Shown piece by piece: positions 1 through 12,199 of a stretch of 64,000 bases of DNA. Position 1 is the stretch's first letter; the number at the start of each line of letters is the position of its first letter. The DNA comes from Spirometra erinaceieuropaei (lineage: Eukaryota; Platyhelminthes; Cestoda; Diphyllobothriidea; Diphyllobothriidae). The stretch lies in assembly GCA_902702965.1 (NCBI GenBank), contig CACRXP010000087.1:1009005-1073004 (forward strand), read 5' to 3'. Under the pieces are notes generated by a model. It was not told the origin of the DNA, did not search any database, and worked only from the letters and a program-made list of their open reading frames with translations. A program made the position numbers and the translations under genes.

Positions 1-674
1 TTACTTGCAAAGGTGGTCGTATAAATCAGCAACCAGCGGGAAGTAGAAGATTATCACCCGGCATCTAAGACATTGTCGCACCGCATTGCTTTTGTTACCC
101 CTGCAAGGCCTCACGCAGTCACAGGTTTATTGAGGTCCTTCTGTCAGAGCATCCAACTTGCGATAAAGAAGAGGGCAAATGTTTGAAAACATCAGACATT
201 AAAAACGTGTTTGTGAATGCTGCAAGACCTCGTACCATAAGAATAGATACAAGATGCAAGCCTAAACAGATGTTTCGTCGATTATTTGTTGCCGCATGAC
301 ACAGCTGCGAGAGATGCGGCTCATCAGTGTATCCCCAGCATTCCTCGCGTGCACTCTGGTGGGCACTCTACTTCAGAAATTTTTTTCATTTTATCAGAAA
401 TGCCTACAACTAATTTCAGTCTCTGTCTATAAACCTTAGTCTGAACGGAATTACTTCAGGTTAGCCGTTTATTTCTCAGGAAATTGAAAAGCAATAAGGT
501 CTTTTCTTGTTTAACTTTCGACATAATTAATATACAAATTTGAAAAAATCTCTCGGAACCGACCTTTTCAGGTACAGTCGGAAATTTAAGGTGAAGATTT
601 TGGCTACAATCGGTCAATTACTGCGGAATAACCACGTCATTTTCTCAAACCAACAACAGACAGACAGTGGTACA
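1..674. repeat. Dispersed repeat, decayed, R3-related
   Basis: Non-coding. From about 270 a block with the palindromic word cacagctgcgag followed by a cggctcatcag-like string matches, in the same order, blocks near 6640, 35560 and 52400. The stretch 540-640 (ccttttcagg, later tactgcggaataacc) matches 6780-6860 and more weakly 35370-35430. The two short open frames here lie in repeat sequence and look accidental. The first 250 bases show nothing recognisable. Confidence 0.4.
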
Positions 675-1870
675 ATGGGTGACCTAACTCGTGAAATTTG
701 CCGAAATTTACGAATGATTGCTGATCGCTGGCAAACCGACACCTTTCCGTGGACCCAATATCTACGTTAATAAAGCACAACATTAAGAGAATTAAAAGCA
801 TACGGTAAATACTTACGCAATGTTGCATCGTTTAGAAATGTAAATTTTTTTATGAAATCGCAAAATCTCGAAAGCGTCGACATGACTGCCATTAAGTAAA
901 CTTCATTTTTATATTTTTGAAACGTCTACTCGTGGAATAAAAATTAGTAAATAGAAAAACACAAATAGAATAATAGTTAAAATAATGTTTTTTGACGTTT
1001 ACATTCAAAAATCCTTTACGAAATAGTGGAATTCCAGGCAAGCCGCCTTGCCAACAGCCTACATTCTGGGTATAGATTCCGAAAGAGTTTCCCGAGGATT
1101 CGTGGTATCCTTTAGATTTTTAAATTAATTGAGCTGCGCTTCAATAAATAAGCCAGATTTTGCTTGATTTCATCGACAGAAACATCATAAGAACAATAGT
1201 TTTCAGAAGGTCATATGATACCGGGTCGACTAATGCTAAATAATCTTAAATAGAATTGGCATACCATTTTGTGTTCATAAAGAGAACTTTTCTTTCGTTA
1301 AATTGGTTCGCACTTTTCGCTCGTTCTGGATAACGTTGAGTTTCAGATCGGCCCTGAATTATCGGTGAATATTTTCGATTTTCACCGTTTTGATCCGATC
1401 GCCCACAAGGACAAATCCCTTATTATTTGTCTGTTAAAAGCATTATAATAAGGTTCTTCTTGAAGGCATTTACCGAATTAGCGAGTGTTCGAGCTTTTTT
1501 TAGTGCAGAAGGTCATCTGGTTTTCAGATGAAAACTCACGCACACAGGCGCCCTCATCGTCGAATAAAAGTGACGTCCACAACGTATGTCAACAACGAAT
1601 ATGCCTTAGATAAATCAGAAAAATTTCTCTAATAAATTGCCTCTATGAATGGTGCTTTAATACTGCTTTTTGTTGACAGATGTCTGAGTACTTTAATTTT
1701 TTACAGACTGAGGCCAAGTAAAATGTATACTTTCGGCCGTTTCCTTAATTTTCCTAAAGGATACTGAAATATGTCGATCGCAACCGCAAGAACACGCTTT
1801 TTTCTTTATATTGCGGCCATGCAAATAGTTTTTACTCAACCGTAGACTCGTTCTACGATTATGAATGCAC
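675..1870. repeat. Dispersed repeat R1, copy 1
   Basis: This runs collinear with 25120-26300 in the same orientation. Shared landmarks in order are gtgacctaactc, cgaaatttacgaatgattg, gattttgcttgat-like, acttttcgctcgtt/acttttcgttcgtt, tgtctgttaa and gaattagcgagtgttcg. Identity is patchy and there are many small indels, so this is an old duplication or an old transposon family. There is no open frame of interest and no terminal repeats were seen. The family is unidentified. Confidence 0.65.
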
Positions 1871-2052
1871 GGCGGAGTTGCCATATACAAATTAATATTT
1901 TGTTAAAATACTAACGTTTTGCTCATTCCATTTCTGCATTAAAGCAGGCTAAGAGGCTAGGTAAAATGCGCAAGGATTAAAACGTCTCAAATTCTTACAT
2001 CAGATTTTTCACCCGAGTTTATGAGACAGGCCACGTACTGCATACAATTAGC

Positions 2053-2134
2053 TAATTATTTGCCGTACTGACAACACAGGTACTACTAAAAAGTTTTTGG
2101 CTAATATGTGTGTTGTCAGTGCGGTAAATAATTA
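2053..2134. repeat. Short inverted repeat (hairpin)
   Basis: Arms at 2053-2078 and 2109-2134 are complementary over 26 bp with two mismatches, around a 30-nt loop. The arm word gtactgacaacacag also occurs near 6585 (accaacacaggta), so the hairpin may be a terminus of the R3-type repeats that folded back on itself. It is not followed by a T-run, and no terminator function is implied. Confidence 0.7.
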
Positions 2135-4480
2135 AACAAAAACATCCGTTTTAGTAGGAAAGACGACAGGACCTTCAAGAAAACCTATATGTGAGGGCTA
2201 ACAACGCATGCTGCATTCCAATTTATCGCGACAGTTCGACCGCTCCTAGAGATGATGTTTACCGCGTGTTCCACAGCAAGTTGATGGAGGATCGAATGCT
2301 TGCGCGTAAATTAGTTAATAATGATTGTAGGCTTGTGCTGCATCTACTGCGCTCTTGCCTCTTTCACTTGCCGGGACAGAGTCAGGAACCCTAGAGGCAG
2401 GATCGGGCGCTGTGGCTGTCAGAGCTTAAAAATCCTTCTCCATGTGTCCAACACACGCGGTCAGCAAAAATGGACTAGGTTTTCAAATTGGTAAAAGGGG
2501 GTGGCTTGGACCCCAGCCTAGTAAAACTGCCATAGGGGACGCATAGGAAAAGATTCAATTTCGCTTCATTCTTCGTTCTGAGACGACAGATTTGTCTTGT
2601 CGATTGGAAGTCATCCAAGACACGGTAGTCAGCCCACCGTAATCGAACCGACGTGCGCCATTTTGTTAACAGTGAAGCATATGCGCTGAATATGCATTCG
2701 TCAGGTCGGCTTCACTCTGTTCTCTTTCCTAGGCATCAGCTGGGTCTCCAAATCTTTCATTAATCTGATGTGTGGATCGGTAGCAAGCCGTCAAATAAGT
2801 TAGACGACCACCTGAGATTTTCTCAAAAATGGGTAGGCGACTCGGAGTTCTCACGCGCGTAATTGCCAATGAGGTAATGTTAAGAGGGATCTGTCAAGAC
2901 TTACCACAGAAATCATCGTCTAATCTGCTAACTAAGTTGTATTTGAAATCCGCAGATACAAGGGAAAAAAAGCCGCGGACAGGTGTCCATAAAGGGATCG
3001 GATTCGCAAAACATTTTATGTACAATCATTTGACCCTTCAGCTTCCCACGCGGCACATGGTATTAAGAATACCCGAAAACCAATACGACATACCTCATGC
3101 ATTTTTTAGATACTGCCAAATATTTACGGAGTGGTAAGACATCTAGTTTGTTTTATACCGTCTTTGGAAAGAGTATGGCTTACTCAGGAAAAATGACTAT
3201 TCAGTGGCAGCGAAATCTGAAGTTACAATTGTATCTTAAGGGGGACCTAACATTACCTTCAGTAGCCGAGGTAGACATTTTTGAACCAATTATATATAAA
3301 AGTTGTCCGACACCAACTGTGAGCGTAAGCATTTTGCTCTGATCATGTTTCGGAAGCGCAGATGAGGTCTTCGTCAGAGCTCTGTAGTAGGCGCATACTT
3401 GCTAAAGTAATTTATTTGATACGGTTACTATATAACTTCCCAGTCGTATTCACAAATGATGGTTGAACTTGGTGCTTCGTTCACCCCTATCTGATGTAAA
3501 TTTGAGGCAAAAGGACTGCGTTTTCATCTTCTAAAATGAATCTCTGGACATACAATCTCGTTTATATCAACAAAGTCAACATTATTAGCATAAAAACTTT
3601 AGACACCATCCTTTGAAGGTTCGAAAAAAGCCGATGTATATGAATCATTTGTGACGGTCCTTGTCTCTTGCCGGACACCGCGGTGGTAATGGCAGGTACC
3701 ACACGCTTTGCCCTGTCGCAACAAAAAACGGACTACGGGGCGGACACTTGCGTCACTGCGAACGTGGGCGGCAGTTTGCTACAGTGCCCTTCATTCACCT
3801 ACGGCCGCCAGCCCCCCGATCATCGGTCATATCAAAGGCGTCAAGAGAGGCCGTGATCGCACCGCTGTATTTGAAGCTATGGCTACTTGTCCGTCTGTGA
3901 GCAGGCCTTAATTGCAAAATACGTTTTCCCCAGTGCAGGGCCATTGACTTGTTCGGCGTCTGCAAAATATACAAGTGCACTTTTTCATGTTGCCCTCCAG
4001 TCGCCTATTTTATGCATGATTAGCTGACTGCATGTGAATATTGCTTCAGTCCCGTGCCTTTTGCCAGTCCGATTTAATGCATTACCTACTCTTAGGTAAA
4101 CCTTCAGGAGAAGATTTAGTGATTAATCTGCAAAAATAGGCGGCATTTTCTCGGGACGAAATTATGCAATAAGCTATTGTATTTTGTTATGTACAACAAC
4201 ATCGTGCCTCAGTTGTTCCATCTTGCCTGTTCGCCCAGATATCCGATAAATTGCTGCCTTTGCTGCTAGCAAAACAAGAAAGCGATTTATCGAAGACTGC
4301 CTCTACTACTATTCGATACGTAAATGGATGCAGACTTTTAAGCACGACTCTGTACGCCCTTGATATCTGAGTATTATTCAACATTCTTAGCGCCTTTTTG
4401 CGATCCAGCACAGAATTATAGACCCCGTGTCACAAGCGGCTTTGTCTACATTTCAGAAGAGTCAGACTTTGCGCTACGGT
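2135..4480. other. No supported gene
   Basis: The stretch holds scattered open frames under 105 codons, the longest at 2829-3137 plus. None has coding-like composition or convincing splice sites at both ends. A GC-richer island lies at 3660-3905, with three overlapping open frames on the plus strand and one on the minus strand. Open frames in many registers are expected where stop-poor GC-rich sequence occurs, so none is called. No repeat partner for the island was found in the window. Confidence 0.5.
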
Positions 4481-4489
4481 TATTATCAG

Positions 4490-4620
4490 GATTATGCTCA
4501 AAGTAAGGGCAAAGTTAACGTCAAAGATAGGCTTAGGAATTGTGGGACTTGGGTTACGATTAGACTAAGTGATAGGCGTTCAAATTATAAATAAGGTTAC
4601 GGACAAGAATAGGAACAGCA
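4490..4620. repeat. Degenerate G/T-rich telomere-like tract
   Basis: The plus strand is rich in drifted variants of a gttaggg-type word (aagtaaggg, ggcttagg, cttgggttacg, aaggttacgg). The periodicity is loose. It precedes an R5 copy. A similar tract at 58200-58262 follows another R5 copy, and a much better one is at 40561-40745. It could be a decayed minisatellite rather than anything telomeric. Confidence 0.35.
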
Positions 4621-4847
4621 GTGGGTCCAAACACTCCTGTCCAACACATTTTATAAATATATAGTGGAAAACTTGAAGGCGACTTTTTCGGAATTTACTT
4701 GATTTTGTGCGCAACGCCGGGATATTTCAAGTTCCCAAATATAGTGGAATGTACGCTGGTTAGCAGAACGTTTTTCCGGCGAAATATGATTAAGATATAT
4801 GCAAAAGTGTCGTAGCAGTAGTGTTAGCGTACACTGAACCACTAGAA

Positions 4848-5652
4848 TCAGTCACTTAAATTAATTATCATTATGAGATTCAAGATCTCAAAACGAAATA
4901 AGTGTTTGCCTCATCAATGAATGTCCCTCTCCTGTTGGGGTGTTGTTTTTGGTAGAAAAAACCCTGGCCAAGTGTATGTTGTGGAGCGGGGTGTAGCGGC
5001 ACGCCTAGGTGCGGGTCCGACCGCGCCATCTACCTGCGATTTACCTCGCCTCCGTTCTTCTTGACTATGTCTTAACGCCGGGGGCAGGTGGGGAGTGGAA
5101 AGAAAAAATTCGGTAGATGTCGCGCAAGTCTACTATAACTATAAACTACTTTATGCGCAAGTTACCGTGCCTGCTGCACATTGTGAAAGACAAGGGACAC
5201 ACCGGAACGGTTTAAAAGCCGTACGAGCTACGCTTCATCACTTCTATGGAGAGTGGTTAAGCATCTACCAGAGGGTTTTCGTACGGATGACTCATTTGTC
5301 CCACATTCAGTGAATCCGTTGTCAGGTCTGGTCAGATCTGTTTACTTAAATTCCAAATGCACGCTTTCTTCTAATTATTGTCTATGTAGAACGATGTAAA
5401 GTCAAATATGTCCCAAGCAATTTGTGAGGGTCAACCTGCAGTACGAAATTGATGTAAGCTGTTGTTTTCTACCATATATTGCCCTCATAAGCGTGTGCAA
5501 TTACATTAAGTGTTGCAGCCTTTTGACTTTCACGAGCTCCGGAACTTACTGCGTTTTAGGAATACGCGTGGATTTGCAAACAAATGAATTATTGGTCTTT
5601 TTGTTTTCACAATTGAAGCTACCGCTAATATCGTAATTCAGTCACTTAAATT
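4848..5652. mobile_element. Insertion-like segment with 15-bp direct repeats and R5 core
   Basis: An identical 15-base word, tcagtcacttaaatt, lies at 4848-4862 and again at 5638-5652 in direct orientation. This is what a target-site duplication left by transposition would look like. The 775 bp between includes a GC-richer core at about 4970-5290 that matches R5 copies at 19460-19760 and 57845-58230 (cctcgcctcc, ttcttgactatgtctta, aggtggggag). The open frames at 5095-5313 and 5424-5636 are short and unrecognised. A chance repeat in AT-rich DNA is possible but unlikely at this length so close together. Confidence 0.5.
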
Positions 5653-6560
5653 TAATTCATATTCTATGAACAGGCTGGATTTTCCATATCAGAAATTCCA
5701 AGTATATTGCGGCGCATAAGTATGAGTCAAGACGATTTGCAGTTTTCATAATGTACTACCAGCTGTTTGTTCGAGCATAAACATCATGTCTAAGCATTGA
5801 GTAAAACCGTCCTTTCACGCAGTATAGGCGTTTAAACTGTAGCAAAAAATACTCATTTAGAGTCAAATATCCGTATTTAAGGATTCAATTCACTTAGCGT
5901 TTTTCTTTAAATTTGATAGGTTGACTTAGATGCTGGCCTTGGAATTTATCCACGACGTTAACATATTCATCAAATTTTCTAGTCAGAAAATATGCAAAAG
6001 TGTTTGTTAGGGGACTTTAGTCCACATTTCAGAATTTATTCACAGAAAATTAAGATCATAGTTTGATTCTGAAGCCGCAGTTGAAGTTTTCCTAGCCGAT
6101 AAAACCAATGATGTAGCCCAGATTGCTAACCGATCGAACGACTTAAAAATGGGCTCAGATTAGCGTATGGACAGGCCTTAATGGACTACTTTGCGAAGTT
6201 CTTCGTGCGGTTTTCTATGTATTCGCCTGAATGCTCATACTTTTGTTTTTTAAGTTTCTTTATAATAAAATCTTAGGCCTCTTCAATTAATAAAGCCGCA
6301 TTTGTAGAAACAGACCAGATTTTGACATTTTGGATTTGGATTTAATCCACTGTGGCAGATGTTTGAGAAGTGCAGTAAACAAAACCTAATGGTTGGCTAG
6401 TAAATCCTATCTCATTCGGAGAAACGTCTTTTTTCCGTTTTTTAGTTGATTAAAAGAAAACCCAAAAGTCCTTAGTCCTCAGCTCTCTCATTTGGAATAC
6501 TGTGCGCTTATGCCTCGAAAAATAATATCATAATTCATCTGAACCAATAACTTGACGCTT
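5653..6560. other. No supported gene
   Basis: AT-rich sequence with frequent stops in all frames. No repeat partner was found in the window by eye. Confidence 0.5.
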
Positions 6561-7260
6561 ATTGATCTGTGCAATGCTTTACCGTACTACCAACACAGGT
6601 ATTAGCTAAAAGCCCATACACGCGGATCTTATGCCGCTGCCTGACGCAGCTGCGAGGGGTGCGGCTCGTCAGTTGGTCCCCCAGCTTCCCCCGTGTGTTT
6701 TCTGGTATAGAAACTCCAGTTTCAACTTGCCTTGTTTAATTTCCGAGGAAATTAATGCGCGAACTTAAAGTAAATCTTTTGAAACGGGCCTTTTCAGGCA
6801 CGCTTCAAACTTTGATATGAATATTTGAGCTGAAATCCATCAGCAACTGCGGAGTAACCGCTTAATATTCACGCTTATTGTTCCGTTGAAAGTCGCTTCG
6901 TCTGTTGAAGGACACCAGACCTGGGAATCACAATAGTATAGGTCCGAGTTGCTGTCATCTTCCGAGGGGGCTTTTGGCCTATATTAATACGTGTTCAATC
7001 ATCCGGGCTGGGAGAACATTCTAGGTGAGCTGACGTATTTGCTATGCCTGAAGGTGTGTCAAATAAATGCGTTATTACATCGCACAAGAAAGCCGGACAA
7101 GATAGCTAACGGCATTTGCCCACATTCTACTTTATTTGTGATATATTTGAATTTCCGATCGAAAAATTAAAACTACCGTAGTGCATTGGGCTTCGTTATA
7201 AATCATACTTTTGCTCAATAAAATATTTTTCCGAATAAAAAAACAGGTAAGAAAAAAGCT
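6561..7260. repeat. Dispersed repeat, R3-related
   Basis: The order of landmarks (ccgtactaccaacacagg, cctgacgcagctgcgag, cggctcgtcag, gagctgaaatc, ggagtaaccgc) follows that of 35400-35620 and 52230-52440 in part, and of 270-660. Each copy has lost different pieces. There are no coding frames. The remaining 7261-7650 shows nothing recognisable. Confidence 0.5.
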
Positions 7261-7650
7261 TGTTCTTAATTTTTGGGCCTGTCGTGAATCTTATGCTTAA
7301 AAAGCGTCCATTTTTGAATTTTTTTTAAATTAACGCAGTGGCGCATTCGTTTGCACTATTTTTGCTTTGATTTCTTTCTTGGTAAAGAATTATTCAAAGC
7401 AATGTTTGCAGGGAACTTTACACGCAGAAATGTTAAGAACACAATCGTAACTTCAGACTAACGTAGAAATACCACACAGTATTGCTAAATAACTCGGAAT
7501 ATATGGGGAGCATATATTCAAATATTATCCCGAGTGGTCAGTTTCAATATTTTCCGGGTTTGACCATCAAGAGGCATTTCATCTTAAATATAGGAAAGAT
7601 GCGACCTATGGAAAAATAGCCCCTAATATCCCGACGTTTTAGAGTTTTAC

Positions 7651-7916
7651 CTAAATCCGTCGTCCCACTCAATCACAGACGAGGGTGACTGCAGTACAAA
7701 TGTTTTAGTATCTATGGGATACAGTTGCCTGACACGTGAGCATATACATATCATAATAAGAAGCCCGTCATCATCTGTTGTCACACCTGGCGCAAAGCTA
7801 GCTTGTCTGTGCGCACCCAAGCCGTTAATGGCCGCGATTTTATCACCAACCTTAATGATTGGCGCGATAATGACTTCGCACCCAGATTCGTGGATGTATT
7901 TGATTAGTTCCTCCGC
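7651..7916 (-). CDS. Candidate internal exon, unknown protein
   Basis: On the minus strand 266 nt are open in one frame, phase 0 in and phase 2 out. A splice acceptor is suggested by cttgtcgcag just before 7916, preceded by a pyrimidine-rich stretch and a TACTAA branch-like word at 7929-7934. The donor is TTTAG|GTAAAA at 7651/7650. The 88-residue product is coding-like in composition: a hydrophobic EVIIAPIIKVGDKIAAING-type segment in the first third, a DDD motif near residue 53, and a mixed polar C-terminal third ending EWDDGF. I do not recognise a family. An overlapping plus-strand frame of 72 codons is probably its shadow. The second minus-strand candidate at 9941-10479 cannot be spliced directly to it in frame, so if both are real there is a further exon between them or they belong to different genes. 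Confidence 0.4.
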
Positions 7917-7931
7917 CTGCGACAAGCTTTA

Positions 7932-9600
7932 GTACTGAATATAGAAAAAGGTGATCACTACGAACTAGACGACCGCGTCAGAATAAGCACGACAGTTGAA
8001 AGTGGGACTAGATTACGTCGAGAAAACATGACTTGAGATTTAACGGCGTTTCCCTTCACTGTTGTTGCATGTTCGCCATCCGTGCATGGGGTAATCTCTG
8101 TCATGGTTGCCTCGCTTCTTACTGCAATAAATCAAATGTAGGACTACAGACGTCTGATACCTTATTAGTGAGTCATTTGGCCTTGTAACTTGGTGCTTAA
8201 TGGTTGCCCACAACTTTCGTCTATCTCTAAATCCATAGACAATTCGCTGGTTTCTTTCTCCTTTGTCATATACTGTATATCCAGAAAGACACGGTCGAAG
8301 TGTTGTTCGAATACAACATAATCGAGTTCGATTAAGCTAAGCTTTTATTCCGCATACCGAGCCCAAAAGTTTGATGTGTAGTGCAGGAAGACCAGATAAT
8401 CCGGACGTTGCGCGTTGCGTTTGCAATTGCGACCAGTGCCAAAAATTTGACTGGGCGGAGTACTTTTCCAACCGGACAGGGCGGGCAAACACCGCGTCCA
8501 GCGAGCCAAATTTCCGACTACTCCCCACACCGTTAATCAACGCCGGTATTGAAATTGCGGCCGTTAACGCCTAGCCTGCGCAAAAGCATGCAATCTTCAC
8601 GCCAACTAAGAATTGGATTTATGAATGCGGGTGCTGCCCAATAAGGTACTTGTATGGCCAAGTAGCAGCGATACTCCGTAGATGCCTCAACCACTTGTGC
8701 TTGCAGTAGTCTTATGTTTGGCTTGTGGTGTTTACCGACTAAAATCGTACGATCGAGTCTATTAGTTGTCCAAATCGCATGTGCATTCCATTGTAACTGT
8801 CACTTAACGTCTGCTCGACATAGACGGCCAGGAGGTTGCACACGACTGGTCAGAGAATTCGGTCGGAAGTTTGGTTACCGAAGACGTTACCTTCACTCTA
8901 TCCATGCAAATATTCCTTGATTACTGTTGCTTACTTGAAGATTGATTTGACAAATATAACCCATTTGTCACAAATACCTGCAGATGCAAAAGGCATTTAA
9001 AGGGAGTCACTAAGCTAGCAGAAAAGGGTTTATTAAACGGCCGTTTTTTGTGACAAGATTTGTTTAAACGAAATGCAATGGTCATAAATGGATCTGACAC
9101 GGTGGTTTTGTACTGCATCGCATTTGACCTTGTTATAAGTTATTTACGCGGTTAGGCAGGAGAATCGGAAACCCCAGCATTATAAGCGGCCCTCCGCTAA
9201 TCTCTGGTAAAATTCTGAATAGAATACCACTTAAGGGTACACTTTTGGCTAGGGGTTAAGTTTGTCGTTAGGAAATCATAATGGGTGCCATTCCCTGAAT
9301 ATAGTTCAGAATTGCGTGAAGTAAGGATGATTTAAATGAAAAGGAAGTATGTGCGTCAATGTAGGAAGTCATAAACTCGGATTATTTCACGAAATTATCC
9401 TCCGGTAATAGTCCTGGATTCAGTTAAATTCCAATCCGGACGGAGGAAGGCGACTTAATTAAAAGCAGTATTCGTTTATTTGGATGACCTTGCATATTCA
9501 CTTTCCGATTCACAGTGACAGTAAACTGAGGTTTTGGCTATATAAATCGGTATACGGCGTCTAAAAGCGCTGAACGTCATTCATATCAGAATATTCGTTA
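7932..9600. other. No supported gene; GC-rich patch at 8337-8575
   Basis: The GC-rich patch is open on both strands (plus 8371-8574; two minus frames at 8337-8540). This suggests stop-poor composition rather than a gene, and no splice signals bracket it. One minus frame reads as a moderately protein-like string (FARPVRLEKYSAQSNFWHW), so a decayed transposon fragment is possible. The rest is AT-rich with nothing recognised. Confidence 0.4.
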
Positions 9601-9940
9601 ATGATTACAACTAGAATGATTCTTGCTCTAGATGTCGAATTTCTGACATGTTTATGATCAGTAGCATGATAGGATTTTTTAATATTTCCTTAATCCCAGA
9701 TTTGCATGGCGAATCTGGTTTAAAATAAGACGCAAACAGTTTTGGGGAACGTGGTCGTAATCTTAGCTGCCAAAGGACTGGTGCAGAGACATTTATGCAG
9801 AAATCCTTTTTAAAATTATCTGTATATGAGGAATTTAAACGAGGTGTGGAACAAAAAACAAGGAGGAAATGATAACAGTAAAAAAACTGCACCAAAAGAA
9901 ATGAAATGCGTGGAAGAAACGTTTGACGACTAGTACTCAC

Positions 9941-10479
9941 CTTGTGCAGTAGCAAACGCTAACAGAAAGAGTCGTCCATTCGTTAGTGTATGCAAAATGT
10001 TTAATGGGAAATATAATGTTATAATGATAGAAACGTGTTACTAAGTAGTAGAAAGATGGAGATCTAAAGACGTTGATGCAAAGCACCGTTCTTTGTGAAG
10101 GATGTATATTTAAATTGACATGTCTTCCGCCTATACTTCCGGCCAACGAGTAAAGGTCTAGTGCATTTCCCCGCAATAAAATCTTCATACACAAATCATC
10201 ATCTTTAAGATAGACTCTTTTTAACAATGCGGACAGACGCAGTTGGATGATTTTAAATTTATACCGCTTTTTATTGTTTTTCATACGCTCTGCTCGCGTT
10301 TTGTTACAATGCAATATTAATGGACGACGGCGTAAAGCGTTAGCTTTCAATTGCAGCATTAAGAGAAAACGTTTAATACTTCCAACCAAGAAACTTAAAT
10401 GCTTATTTTTGTCTCCCAAAACAGCGACTAATAAATAGTCGCCATTATCGTAGAATTTCGCGTTGTTTTCGGATGCAGC
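9941..10479 (-). CDS. Candidate internal exon, longest open frame, unknown protein
   Basis: This is the longest open stretch in the window, about 179 codons on the minus strand. It ends exactly at a strong donor, ACAAG|GTGAGT (9941/9940). The 5' boundary is an AG after an in-frame stop at about 10480; its pyrimidine tract is poor, so the true acceptor may lie a little further in. The product starts AASENNAKFYDNGDYLLVAV, then has a very basic middle part (LRRRP, MKNNKKRYKFK) and a C-terminal part with aromatic runs (SPSFYYLVTRFYHYN). No family is recognised. The minus-strand frame at 9611-9955 begins in the putative intron and is treated as accidental. A stop-free run of this length is expected less than once by chance in this window by rough estimate, so chance is not excluded. 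Confidence 0.45.
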
Positions 10480-10586
10480 CTATTTCTAACGCTTTGTGTT
10501 TCTCAAATAGACATAGAAGTAAAATTATAACATCAACAGAATGATTAAACTAAAGTCCGAATCACGGAGTTGTCAGCGCCTGTATA

Positions 10587-11586
10587 TACATTGAGTGAGC
10601 GATCTCAAGAAATGTTGGCTGAAATTCTGAAATGCGTTTTCGACTAGGAAGGATTACGTGGTCGCGGTTGTAATACTGATTCTCTTGCGGCATAATCGTA
10701 TCACATTTCGCATTCAGCGGGATATTGACGTTTGAATACACTGCTTTTTAATCTCCTGAAGTAACGGCACTCAGTAAAAAAATGACTACTTAATTTGCAT
10801 GTATTTTCCTCATTGATTTTTGCTGGCCGTGCAAATTCAAACATATCCTATAGAAACCATAAACGAAGAATTGTTTCTTTGAGTCACTTACTAGAGAATC
10901 ACGTGTACTTCATATTTTATACTCAAACAAGGTATATAATTAGTTTTTAAAAAAGTTTCCTAATTGCCCAATAATTTGGAGACTGATCATTCGCTGCATC
11001 AGCGCCTACTGATTTCAGTCAGCAAGGCGCATGCTTTCGGCGTAAAGAAGATAACATATTCTTCTGTGCTACTAAAAAGATATTATGCGGAGTCCATATA
11101 ACTTTGCGATGGATGCTGACAACGTTGTACATTTCACGAGGAGCTGCGGTAAACGGCCAAGTACGCTTCTATGTGAATGGACGCTGCGCGGTCTCAAAAT
11201 ATCTCATAATTAGAAACTTTTTTAAAACCTAATTATGCATCTACCTTGAGTATTAAATATAAAGAAGACGTGATCCTCTATTAAGTAACTGAAAGAAAGC
11301 ATTTCTTCGTTTATAGATACTATAAGATATGTTTGAATTTGCAAGACCATCGAAAGTCAATGAGGAAGGCACATGCAAATTAAGTAGTCGCGTTTTTACT
11401 GTGTGCGGTTTCTACAGGAGATTAAACAGCAGTGTATTGTAACGTTGACATCCTGCTGAGTGGGAAATGTGATACGATTATGCCGCAAGAGAATGAGTAA
11501 TACAACCGCGACCACGTAATCCTTCCTAGTCGAAAACGCATTTCAGAATTTCAGCCAACATTTCTTGAAATCGGTCACTCACTGCA
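10587..11586. mobile_element. Fold-back element FB-A (subfamily I)
   Basis: Arms at 10587-10966 and 11208-11586 are reverse complements with about 90% identity in the stretch compared by eye. They flank a 241-bp loop. The terminus reads ttgagtgagcgatctcaaga and continues into gctgaaattctgaaatgcg. Further in come gtggtcgcggttgtaat, a cattgatttttgctggcc-like block and ataaagaagacgtg. The loop (ccaataatttggagactg, later gcatgc and gcgatggatgc) matches the loops of FB-C and FB-D. There is no open frame for a transposase, so it must be non-autonomous. Its terminal words do not match any superfamily signature I know. Confidence 0.85.
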
Positions 11587-11699
11587 GACATCGTCGACCT
11601 ATGGAGTGTATGAAGTTGAAGACGCAGTTGGCTGTCATTAATCTATGTCAGCAACAATTCCACTATGTAGCAAATAGTCTGGCTGTCCGATAAAAACAT

Positions 11700-12110
11700 C
11701 TTTCTGTTAATATCGTAAATAAAAGTAATAGATAAAACCAAATAGTCGCGTTAAACAGCCTTTCATTTGTTTCACAAACAAACTTGGCTCTAGATTTACC
11801 GCTAATGATAAATAAGACTTGTTAAAGAAGGAACTATTCAACTGTAAAGGATGAAATACTTTACTGCCTAATCTTACAGTCAAAATGCATTTTAAATCAG
11901 AAACGACCATTTAAATGTTTTTTAATATTGTTTTTCATACAGCTTGATCCCGGAATATTTCATTTGCTTTGGATTCTGTATTACGGATGAATCTCCTGCA
12001 AAAGCGTCCTTGATTAAAAAGTGACAATCAAGCAAAATTGAGTTGTTCAAATAATTTTCAAAACCCTTATAAGACAGAGTACATTTAATATTAGACATCA
12101 ACAGCATTAT
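11700..12110 (-). other. Two short adjacent minus-strand frames, unknown
   Basis: Two ATG-started frames follow each other, 12107 to 11922 (61 aa) and 11910 to 11707 (67 aa), 11 bp apart. Both have balanced composition and a similar start (MSNIKC against VVSDLKC, then a stretch rich in L, N and S). No splice sites were convincing. They could be a decayed tandem pair of exons or chance. No family is recognised. Confidence 0.2.
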
Positions 12111-12199
12111 TCTCCTTTACATCCATTTTGCATAAATCATAACCTCCTTACTTTGTATATTAAAGGGACTGGAGAGTATGTTTGAGCACTCTTTTTCAA

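Noticed and set aside
9611..9955. 114-codon minus-strand frame
   Set aside because: It starts in the putative intron after the GTGAGT donor of the 9941-10479 candidate, and its length is within chance expectation.
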